A program made the position numbers and the translations under genes. Of a stretch of 58,852 nucleotides of DNA, positions 1-6,795 are shown piece after piece. The stretch's first letter is position 1; each line of letters opens with the position of its first letter. Source of the DNA: Sphingobium scionense (GTDB taxonomy: Bacteria > Pseudomonadota > Alphaproteobacteria > Sphingomonadales > Sphingomonadaceae); NCBI RefSeq assembly GCF_014197035.1, contig NZ_JACIEU010000028.1, positions 1-58,852 on the forward strand, given 5' to 3'. The notes under the pieces are model-generated. The model was not told the DNA's origin. It ran no database searches and saw nothing but the letters and a program-made list of their open reading frames with translations.

Positions 1-2
1 AC

Positions 3-95
3 CAGCAGCCCAAGCCCTTCACCTGGGCCGCCGATCCCGACAAAATCATCGCCGCCGTCAAGCGCGGGCACCAAGCGTTAGATTCCATCCACTAG
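3..95 (+). CDS. IS630-family transposase, C-terminal end only
   Basis: The reading frame is open from the window edge and ends in TAG at 93-95. The visible tail contains KPFTWAADPDKI and ends in HQALDSIH. As I recall, this is the characteristic C-terminus of IS630-type DDE transposases (cut-and-paste DNA transposition at TA targets). The catalytic residues lie upstream of the window, so intactness cannot be judged. It sits about 80 bp from the AHL synthase gene, which suggests that transposition has rearranged this end of the accessory region. Confidence 0.75.
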   Translation, partial: QQPKPFTWAADPDKIIAAVKRGHQALDSIH

Positions 96-173
96 CAATA
101 CCCAGTTCCGGTTATGGAAGTCTGTTGTTGATCGCACCGATGATGCCCTTTCCACCAATGAAGGAGCATCATC

Positions 174-800
174 ATGATCGAGATTTTCGAAGGCGCGGAA
201 TGGGGCGAAGGCTCTCCCGTGCTGAACGGCATGTATCGTGACCGGAAAAGGATATTCGTCGATCTGCTGGGTTGGGACGTGCCGGTCGTCGACAGCGTCT
301 ATGAAGTAGACCAGTTCGACGACGAGCATGCGATCTACGTCGTCGCGACCAATGAGCGCGGCGAGCATGACGGCTCGATCCGTCTGCTTCCGAGCGTTCG
401 CCCGCATGTCCTGGGCAATATCTTCCCCGAACTGTGCGATGGCCCGATCCCATCTGGCGAACATATCTTCGAGCTCAGCCGCGCCTGCCTTTCGCCGCGC
501 AACCGCGCGGCGCGGAGACTGCAGGTTCGCAATGCGGTCACGACGGCCGTGGTCGAGTTTGCGCTGCTTCGGGGCATTCGCCGTTTCACGTGCATCGCGG
601 ATTCAGGATGGCTGAGCCAGATCCTGTCGCTCGGATGGGACTGTCGGCCGCTGGGCCTGCCCAGGGAGATCGCGGGCCTGAGTACCGGCGCTCTCGTGAT
701 CGAGATCGACGGCGACACGCCCGACAAGTTGCGGACTGCAGGCACTTATGTGCCGATGCGCATCGTCCACGCCCACGCTGACGGCCGCGCCGCAGCCTGA
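174..800 (+). CDS. Acyl-homoserine-lactone synthase (LuxI family)
   Basis: 208 aa, the usual LuxI length. LuxI enzymes make N-acyl-homoserine lactone signals from S-adenosylmethionine and acyl-ACP in the cytosol. The N-terminal signature residues fall almost exactly at canonical positions: R24, F28, W34, an acidic EVDQFD stretch with D46 and D49, R70 in GSIRL, and E100 and R103 in FELSR. A strong Shine-Dalgarno (GAAGGAG) precedes the ATG. The gene lies 12 bp upstream of a phytanoyl-CoA-dioxygenase-like gene, a pairing I recall as recurrent in sphingomonads. No LuxR-type receptor is visible in the window, so the receptor must be encoded elsewhere. The acyl chain made cannot be read from sequence. 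Confidence 0.9.
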   Translation: MIEIFEGAEWGEGSPVLNGMYRDRKRIFVDLLGWDVPVVDSVYEVDQFDDEHAIYVVATNERGEHDGSIRLLPSVRPHVLGNIFPELCDGPIPSGEHIFELSRACLSPRNRAARRLQVRNAVTTAVVEFALLRGIRRFTCIADSGWLSQILSLGWDCRPLGLPREIAGLSTGALVIEIDGDTPDKLRTAGTYVPMRIVHAHADGRAAA

Positions 801-812
801 CGGAGACATCCC

Positions 813-1727
813 ATGACCATCATTGCTCTTGACCGGCTGGTGCCGGATACGAAGTCGTGCTGCGAGCGCCTCGAGGCGGAAGGCTATTGCATCATCCGCA
901 ACGCCGTTCCGTCCAGCCTGGTCGACAGGCTGGCATGCGATCTCGAACAGGATTTCGCAGCGACCCCGCATTCGGTGGGGCCGTTCTATGGCGAGACGAC
1001 CCGGCGTTTCCACGGTCTCCTGCGGCGATCACGCCACATGGGGCGCTTTGCGCTCGACCCGCTTGTGGTGGCGGTCGTCGAGAGGTTCCTCCAGCCCTGG
1101 TGCGACACGATCCAGCTCAACCTGACGCAGGCGATCGAGATCGAACCAGGCGGCGTGGCACAGCCCCCGCATCGCGATCAGGACATGTGGCCCGTCCACA
1201 CTGCCGGCGTCGAATATATGATCAACGTGATGTGGCCCTTCTCCGCGTACCGGGCGGAAAATGGTGCGACGTTGATCTGGCCCGGCAGTCACCGACGGCA
1301 AGACGAGATCGTGATGCCCGCCGAAGATGCGATCGCAGCAGAGATGGATCCCGGCGATGCGCTGATATTCCTTGGGTCCACCCTGCATGCGGGCGGCGCC
1401 AACAAGTCGGCCAGTTCCCGCCGCGGCATGATCATCAGCTACAGTCTCGGTTGGCTCAAACCCTATGAACTGCCGTGGCTAGCCTATCCGCCCGAGATTG
1501 CGCGATCCCTGCCGCGGTCTCTCATGACGCTCGCCGGATATCAGGCGCATCGACCGAATCTCGGAACCCATGAAGGGCGATGCCCATCCCTGCTGCTCAA
1601 TGCCATAGGCGATGGAGCGCAGGGCGCGATCGATGTTCTTCGCCCCGAGCAGGAACGGCTGATCGCGGATTATCGTGCGGGCCGGATCCTGCCAGGTTTG
1701 GGCGGTTCGCCGGCCGAAGATGGATGA
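813..1727 (+). CDS. Phytanoyl-CoA dioxygenase (PhyH) family protein
   Basis: 304 aa. This is a predicted non-haem Fe(II)/2-oxoglutarate-dependent oxygenase. The facial triad is visible as H120-x-D122 in QPPHRDQDMW and H192 in TLHAGG. Family members hydroxylate varied small molecules, so substrate assignment needs context. Here the gene starts 12 bp after the AHL synthase and is almost certainly co-transcribed. I infer a role in modifying or making a signal-related metabolite, but this is not proven. A MarR-like gene begins 6 bp after its stop codon. Confidence 0.85.
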   Translation: MTIIALDRLVPDTKSCCERLEAEGYCIIRNAVPSSLVDRLACDLEQDFAATPHSVGPFYGETTRRFHGLLRRSRHMGRFALDPLVVAVVERFLQPWCDTIQLNLTQAIEIEPGGVAQPPHRDQDMWPVHTAGVEYMINVMWPFSAYRAENGATLIWPGSHRRQDEIVMPAEDAIAAEMDPGDALIFLGSTLHAGGANKSASSRRGMIISYSLGWLKPYELPWLAYPPEIARSLPRSLMTLAGYQAHRPNLGTHEGRCPSLLLNAIGDGAQGAIDVLRPEQERLIADYRAGRILPGLGGSPAEDG

Positions 1728-1733
1728 GCCGAG

Positions 1734-2075
1734 ATGGTCCGCCGCCGCATCTGCAATGCCCTGGTCGAACAACCCGGCTTCACCGAAAGTGAACTGGGCC
1801 TCGGTCGACGCCAGTGGCCGGTATGGATGATGTTTCTCGATCTTTACATGATCGAGCAGAAGGACATGGAGGAGGTGTTCAGACAATTTGCACGTCTCTC
1901 GGGCCTGTCTGAAACGACAGGCTTTCGCAGGACAGTCGAAATGGTTGAGGCCGGAATGCTCGACCGGATTCCACACCCTGACGATCATCGGCGCAGCTTC
2001 ATCCGCTTGTCGGCGCGGACAAGGGCAGGGATAGACAAGGTGATGGATGATCTCGCGAAATTGCTGTTTCCGTGA
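1734..2075 (+). CDS. MarR-like winged-helix regulator
   Basis: 113 aa. The centre reads like a winged helix: LARLSGLSETTGFRRT as a recognition-helix region, then GMLDRIPHPDDHRRSFIRLS as the wing (the MarR wing usually carries a D-x-R pair, matched by DDHRR). The C-terminal helix would serve dimerisation. It lies 6 bp after the dioxygenase gene, apparently as the third gene of the AHL-synthase operon. It may regulate that operon, but no operator is evident. It is shorter than typical MarR proteins (about 140-150 aa), mainly at the N-terminus. Confidence 0.65.
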   Translation: MVRRRICNALVEQPGFTESELGLGRRQWPVWMMFLDLYMIEQKDMEEVFRQFARLSGLSETTGFRRTVEMVEAGMLDRIPHPDDHRRSFIRLSARTRAGIDKVMDDLAKLLFP

Positions 2076-2156
2076 TAAGCGAGATCATCTTGATGGAGGC
2101 AGGGCATGATCCGGGGCTATGCGACAGCTTCTGGATCGATATAGGGTCGGCCTGGG

Positions 2157-2390
2157 ATGAGTGACGATATCGACACGGGCCGGATCGACGCGGCAGTGCT
2201 CGCGCTGTTGTGGTACAATTTGCGCGGTACAGGGATGGCCTGGAAAGGCTTTGACTGGGATGCGATGGAACGGCTCCATCAGCGCGGGTTCATCACCAAT
2301 CCGGTCGGCAAGGCCCGCTCCGTCGAACTGACGGCAGAGGGACGGGAAGAAGCCGGACGCCTTTTTGATGAGCTGTTCGCCCGCCGCTAA
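2157..2390 (+). CDS. DUF6429 family protein
   Basis: 77 aa. The pattern DAAVLALL, AWKGFDWDAMERLHQRGFI, PVGKARSVELTAEG matches the small DUF6429 family as I recall it. The family looks like a compact winged-helix-type fold and often occurs beside mobile elements. Function is unknown. No partner gene is obvious, and the next gene is convergent. Confidence 0.7.
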   Translation: MSDDIDTGRIDAAVLALLWYNLRGTGMAWKGFDWDAMERLHQRGFITNPVGKARSVELTAEGREEAGRLFDELFARR

Positions 2391-2596
2391 AGCTGCGTCA
2401 TTTGCCGGCGGAAGTTGGGGTAATGGAACGTCCCGGCACCGCCTGTTTGTTGGGCTGCTCCTACCAGCGCCACACCGCTGAGGAGCTAGCTATTACTTGG
2501 CAAATGCTATGGTCCGGCGACGCCTACACAGCCCGTTCCCAAAGGGGGCCGGCGGGAGAAAATCGAGGACTTAATCGCGCAGACGCTGGCGGCTCG

Positions 2597-3505
2597 TCAG
2601 TTCAACCATGGACCGAGGAATGCGGCCATGACATCGGCGGCGCGCCTTTGGCGGAGAAGCCGGGCATTGCGAAGTTCCTCGTCGACATCGACATCGGCAT
2701 CGTCGTCCTCGAACCGGGAGACGGCAACGGGTCCATCGCGCAGATAGCTCTCGTCGGCATTGGGATCGCGGAAGCGGGCAGTAAGTCGAGCAATCGCCTC
2801 GTGGATGACGTCAGCGTGCTTGCCTTCGAGTGCCTGGTGGAATGCTTTGTGGACGGCCTCTAACCCGCCGTCATAATGTTCGATGCAATAGACAAGATCA
2901 TGCGCGTCCTTGCGCTCATGACGCTGGTCGTAAGCGAATGCCTTCAGGCAGGTGAAGCTGACGATGTCGGCATAGCGGATGGTCTCGGTGGCCCGGCCGC
3001 CGCCGTTCAGCAGATCCGCCGTTATCTCGACCCGTTCGTGCAGATCGAACACCATCGACGCATGCGGGATGTTGATGGCGGTGACATTGCCTTCGGTCGG
3101 CAGTTCCTGAACCTTGCCGCCACCCAGTTCCGGGGAGTCCGCCAGGAATTCGAGAATCATCCTGGCGCCGCCATCGATCTCGGTCTGCCAACGCCAGGAC
3201 TGCTTGGCACCTTTGTCGTTCTCGGCGCGCTCGAATTTCATCGCCTTCAGATTCTCTTCGAGCGTGCTGTAGGCGTCGGTGTTCGTGAGGATGCCGACAT
3301 CGACGACAATGTCGACATCGCCGGTCCCGGCGTGGGCCGGCACCTTGGGCGGGCGGGCGGTGACCAGGTATCGGGGCGCCAATCCCCCGACCAGGAAGAC
3401 CGAATCCTTCCATGGGCCGAGACCGCGCAGCAAGGTCACCAGCACGCGTTCGCATGCCTCGGTTACGGCGGTGCCGTAGCCGCCGATCGTCTGGGGCTTG
3501 GTCAT
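2597..3505 (-). CDS. AbiEii-like nucleotidyltransferase (toxin of an AbiE system)
   Basis: 302 aa. The nucleotidyltransferase core shows as LVGGLAPRYL (G40-G41) followed by TGDVDIVVD with D63 and D65, the expected metal-binding pair of the DNA polymerase-beta-like fold. AbiEii proteins are toxins of type IV toxin-antitoxin systems and can block phage or stabilise mobile DNA by nucleotide transfer to a cellular target. The ATG overlaps the stop codon of the upstream AbiEi-like gene by one base (TAATG), so the two are translationally coupled. Identification rests on motif plus partner; overall divergence from well-studied AbiEii proteins cannot be measured here. Confidence 0.7.
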   Translation of the reverse strand: MTKPQTIGGYGTAVTEACERVLVTLLRGLGPWKDSVFLVGGLAPRYLVTARPPKVPAHAGTGDVDIVVDVGILTNTDAYSTLEENLKAMKFERAENDKGAKQSWRWQTEIDGGARMILEFLADSPELGGGKVQELPTEGNVTAINIPHASMVFDLHERVEITADLLNGGGRATETIRYADIVSFTCLKAFAYDQRHERKDAHDLVYCIEHYDGGLEAVHKAFHQALEGKHADVIHEAIARLTARFRDPNADESYLRDGPVAVSRFEDDDADVDVDEELRNARLLRQRRAADVMAAFLGPWLN

Positions 3506-4590
3506 TACGCGTCGAGCCTTTCCGACCGCAGGTGCGCGGCCATCTCACGAGAGCGGCCGGAGCCTTGCAGCAAGTCGAGATAGACTTGCAGCGGCGAAGC
3601 GAGCCGCACGTCCTGGATGCTTTCTGCCACGGTGACATCGCCCCGGGCGCGGGTCTCGATAAGCCCGAGGTTCCAGCCTTCGCTGACGGCGCGCGCATTC
3701 AATCGTTCCAGGGCTTCTTCCTGCCGGCGCCCCGGTTCGATCCGGCATTTCACCTGTGAGATGCTCGACAGGTAAGGCGCATAGAGCTGGGCGGCCGCTT
3801 CGGCCGTCACGGCATAGCCCGCATCGGCATCGCGGCAAGCCCGATCCAACTGCTGGGCGAGTTCAAGCGCGTTGCTGCCAGGAACATAGTAGCGTGCGAG
3901 TTTCGGCGGCTTCTGGTCGGCGACGTAGCTGGACCATGCGTCGATCAGCGCCTTGGCTGAGCGCAGGCGCCGCAATTTGGAGGGGCCAGCGCCCTCGACG
4001 TCGACCCATTCACGTCGCTCCAGTTCAGTCAGAGTCGCTGAGACGGTAGCCGGTGACACTTCGGTCGATTCCGCCAGCTCCTTGACGCTGAGCCATTCGG
4101 ATCGGCGATCAAATATGGCCTGGACGACCCGCGCTTTCTGCCCGTGGAACAGGGAACCAAAGCTCTTGGCATTCTTCTTCGGGACGGGGCGATCGACATA
4201 AACGAAGGCATGGCGGGCGGGGATGTAGAGCGATCCACCAAGGTCGTAGAAACCAACCCGCTCTTCTCGCAGAATGTCACGCGCGCCAGGGGAGATGGCA
4301 CGCGCGATAAAGAAAGGCAGGATTTCGCGATTGGCCGGCATGTGCGCGAGATGGTTGCGCAACTGCCAGACGGTTTCGCGGACATCGCGCGGAAAGGCCT
4401 CGCGTTTCGTTTCGACCAGGAGCTGGACCGCCTGCCCGCCGATCTGGGCGTCAACCAGCGCATCGACCCGCCCACGCGGTCCGATCGCAACCTCGAGCCC
4501 ATCGATTTCGGCATGGCCATCTGGTAGCATCCCGATCGCACCGATCAGGCCGTCCAGCAGCTCGCGTTCTTCAGCCTCATATTTCAACAT
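3505..4590 (-). CDS. AbiEi-like antitoxin / DNA-binding repressor
   Basis: 361 aa. The centre (about residues 145-205) has a winged-helix region, SVKELAESTEVSPATVSATLTEL. The N-terminal third (LLVETKREAF, LRNHLAHMP) resembles a nuclease-like fold. AbiEi antitoxins neutralise AbiEii and repress their own operon through an N-terminal winged helix; here the helix is more central, so this is a variant architecture. It is the first gene of the pair, with the toxin start overlapping its stop. The intergenic DNA just upstream is AT-rich and carries an inverted repeat, consistent with autoregulation. Confidence 0.6.
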   Translation of the reverse strand: MLKYEAEERELLDGLIGAIGMLPDGHAEIDGLEVAIGPRGRVDALVDAQIGGQAVQLLVETKREAFPRDVRETVWQLRNHLAHMPANREILPFFIARAISPGARDILREERVGFYDLGGSLYIPARHAFVYVDRPVPKKNAKSFGSLFHGQKARVVQAIFDRRSEWLSVKELAESTEVSPATVSATLTELERREWVDVEGAGPSKLRRLRSAKALIDAWSSYVADQKPPKLARYYVPGSNALELAQQLDRACRDADAGYAVTAEAAAQLYAPYLSSISQVKCRIEPGRRQEEALERLNARAVSEGWNLGLIETRARGDVTVAESIQDVRLASPLQVYLDLLQGSGRSREMAAHLRSERLDA

Positions 4591-4604
4591 ATTTTATGCC
4601 CAGT

Positions 4605-4648
4605 GAATATGGCTGATTTATCGAATATTTGACAATCTGTCCATATCT
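4605..4648 (-). promoter_or_regulatory. Candidate promoter/operator of the AbiE-like operon
   Basis: An AT-rich patch upstream of the AbiEi-like start. On the minus strand TTGTCA (4630-4635) lies 18 bp from CATATT (4606-4611), a plausible -35/-10 pair that would give a very short leader before the ATG at 4590. ATATGG (4607-4612) and CCATAT (4641-4646) form an inverted repeat bracketing the promoter, a reasonable autorepressor site. This is an inference from sequence only. Confidence 0.35.
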
Positions 4649-5139
4649 ACTGATCAGGAAATTTAGGGCGTGTGCGATACGCGTTGCCGTGCTGGCGACG
4701 GTACCAAACCCGCTGATGCCTTGATCGACGGCCGATGAGATGAACCGCCTTTCAGTTCCAAAGGGGATTCAGCCGCGTGGTGTTCGATGCACCGGCTGTC
4801 AAATAGCTCTTGCCTCCGCACAGTTCCCATGCACAAATGCCTGTGCTCCCATGAAATCTGGGAGTGGGGCGTGGAAACCCCAATCCTGTCGGAACTCGGT
4901 CGGTTTTCGGCCGGGTGGCATGTGCGTATGTCCAGCCGGCAACGGTAAAGGCGCATGCGCCTGACCGACAGGCAGGTTTCCAACATCCGGCTTCGGCCGT
5001 CGCTCCGAGCGGACATAGGTGCGGCGAATGGGGCGAAGAGATCAATCGAAAGATCAGGGCAATGCGGCCGCGGTGATCGACGCGGTCGATGGCAATGTTA
5101 CATCGGGACTGTCGGCTCGTCCGGCGGCGAGCGAATGCC
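4649..5139. other. Intergenic region without a supported gene
   Basis: About 490 bp between the toxin-antitoxin promoter and the FecI-type sigma factor. Short open frames on both strands have no recognisable domain and poor starts. The notable feature is a perfect 14-bp palindrome, AGGCGCATGCGCCT, at 4949-4962. The promoter for the sigma/anti-sigma operon should lie in the right part, but I cannot place it. Confidence 0.4.
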
Positions 5140-5685
5140 ATGGCTAATGATGCCCACACTGGTAGCGATGCTGCCCAAACGGCCGATGACGATGATCTGA
5201 TCGTCCGCCTCTATCAGGAGGAGAATCCCCGGCTGGTGCGGTATTTTTACCGAAACTCGGTCACGCGCGCGGAAGCGGATGAGCTTGCGCAGGAAACCTT
5301 TCTACGGTTCGTCCGGAGCGGCGCGGCAAAAATGCTGACCTCGCCGCAGCACTATCTCCGGCGTATCGCGACCAACCTGCTGCGCGATTGGGTAGACCGT
5401 TCTTCTACCCGCGTGGCAAAACTGAAAAGCCCCCTGTCGGACGCTGCTGAACTTCCGGGCGATTCAGATCAGCACCGCGTCTTGGCCGCGCGCGAGGACC
5501 TGGCCTTTTGTGAGAAACTGCTGCTGGAACTCGAACCATTTGATCGAGAGATATTTCTCCTCAACCGCGTTGATGGCTATAGTTTTCGCGATATCGGAAA
5601 GCGCATGGGGCTGAGCGAGTGGGCGGTGAAGAGGAACATGCTCAAAACATTGGGCCATCTGATGGCAAGGATGGATGACCGATGA
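5140..5685 (+). CDS. FecI-like ECF sigma factor
   Basis: 181 aa from the chosen ATG (an in-frame ATG at 5089 would add 17 residues not expected for the family). Region 2 is visible as LYQEENPRLVRYFYRNSVTRAEADELAQETFLR-type sequence and region 4 as REIFLLNRVDGYSFRDIGKRMGLSEWAVKRN. FecI-type sigmas redirect RNA polymerase to uptake operons when a TonB receptor senses its ligand. The stop overlaps the start of the FecR gene (ATGA), and the TonB receptor with a signalling domain follows. In this context the signal is probably a lasso peptide, self or foreign. Its own target promoter was not located. Confidence 0.9.
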   Translation: MANDAHTGSDAAQTADDDDLIVRLYQEENPRLVRYFYRNSVTRAEADELAQETFLRFVRSGAAKMLTSPQHYLRRIATNLLRDWVDRSSTRVAKLKSPLSDAAELPGDSDQHRVLAAREDLAFCEKLLLELEPFDREIFLLNRVDGYSFRDIGKRMGLSEWAVKRNMLKTLGHLMARMDDR

Positions 5686-6707
5686 CGGAGGGGCATGATC
5701 CCAAGCTCTCGATCGAGGAGCAGGCGACACTTTGGGTGCTCGAATCGAAAGATGATCCGGCGAGGCGAGCCGCAGCGATGCGCTGGTGCGATGAGGCTCC
5801 CGAACATAGGGTAGCCTTCGACGAAGTTGAGGCGAAAATACTTCGGCTCGATGCCGCCGGCGAGAGTCTCCGCTCCAGCCAACCCGAGGTCCAGAACAGC
5901 CCTTCTCATCAAGGGCTTTGGAAACTCGCGATCGCCGCCTCGGTGATAGGCCTGCTGGTCATCGGCGTATTGGGCTTCAAGAAGGAAGCGGGTCAACCGC
6001 AAGGACAGCGAGAGGTCGCGGTAGGAGGTCGCGTCCAAGACGACCCCCTCGTTTTCAGCACGAAAAGGGGAGAGGTGCGCAAGGTCACGCTTGCGGATGG
6101 ATCGGTGGTGACGCTCGATAGCGACAGCCGCCTGCTGGTGTGGATGCGATCGGACCGAAGGGATCTCGAACTCGACCACGGGCGGGTTCATTTTGAGGTG
6201 GCGCATGACCGCTCTCGCCCGTTCACCGTAATGGCTGACGGCGGCTCCACAACGGCGCTTGGAACGGTGTTCGATGTGGAACGGCGGGCGCAATGCAAGG
6301 TGAACATCGTGCTCTTCGAAGGAAAGGTCGCCGTCACCCCGCCCTGTCAGCCGCGACGGGTCGACGGCCCGGTTGTGAAACGATATCTCGAACCCGGTGA
6401 AAGACTTCGCTATTCTCCGGCTGCTAGCCAGGAAGCGCCGGCTGTTCCTGAACCGGCGCCGGAAAACGAAGGGCAATGGGTGACCGGCGTGAAGAGTTAT
6501 AATGACGAAACCGTTGGTTCGATATTGGCTGAAGCTAACCTCTATTCGCAGGTACAACTGGTTGCCGATACACCCGAGATCGCAAACATGCGCGTCAGCG
6601 CCGATCTGCATATCCGGAACCCACAGAATGTCGCCAAACATCTTGCCCGTTCTCTCGGTCTAACCGTCGAGTTTCAAGGCAACGACAAGATCATCCTCAA
6701 GAAGTAG
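5682..6707 (+). CDS. FecR-type anti-sigma regulator
   Basis: 341 aa. The N-terminal cytoplasmic part (about 1-85, with the WVLESKDDPARRAAAMRW stretch) binds the sigma factor. One membrane segment, about 86-104, reads LWKLAIAASVIGLLVIGVLG. The periplasmic FecR domain follows with GEVRKVTLADGSVVTLDSDSR and HFEVAHDRSRPF. The C-terminal part (DETVGSILAEANLYS to IILKK) resembles a secretin/STN-like fold and would contact the receptor's signalling domain. It overlaps the sigma gene by four bases (ATGA). It should relay occupancy of the downstream TonB receptor to the sigma factor. Confidence 0.9.
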   Translation: MTEGHDPKLSIEEQATLWVLESKDDPARRAAAMRWCDEAPEHRVAFDEVEAKILRLDAAGESLRSSQPEVQNSPSHQGLWKLAIAASVIGLLVIGVLGFKKEAGQPQGQREVAVGGRVQDDPLVFSTKRGEVRKVTLADGSVVTLDSDSRLLVWMRSDRRDLELDHGRVHFEVAHDRSRPFTVMADGGSTTALGTVFDVERRAQCKVNIVLFEGKVAVTPPCQPRRVDGPVVKRYLEPGERLRYSPAASQEAPAVPEPAPENEGQWVTGVKSYNDETVGSILAEANLYSQVQLVADTPEIANMRVSADLHIRNPQNVAKHLARSLGLTVEFQGNDKIILKK

Positions 6708-6795
6708 CGCCACGGCCGCTAGTTTCGGAATTTCTCCCGTCTGACCCACTGAACGCATCCAGGGATGCGCTTTTCATCAGGTCTGGGGGATAGGC

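Noticed and set aside
96..173. lux-box before the AHL synthase
   Set aside because: No 18-20 bp dyad of the lux-box type was found between the IS end and the start codon.
4752..5159. 135-codon minus-strand frame upstream of the sigma factor
   Set aside because: No domain, poor start, and composition of a chance frame.
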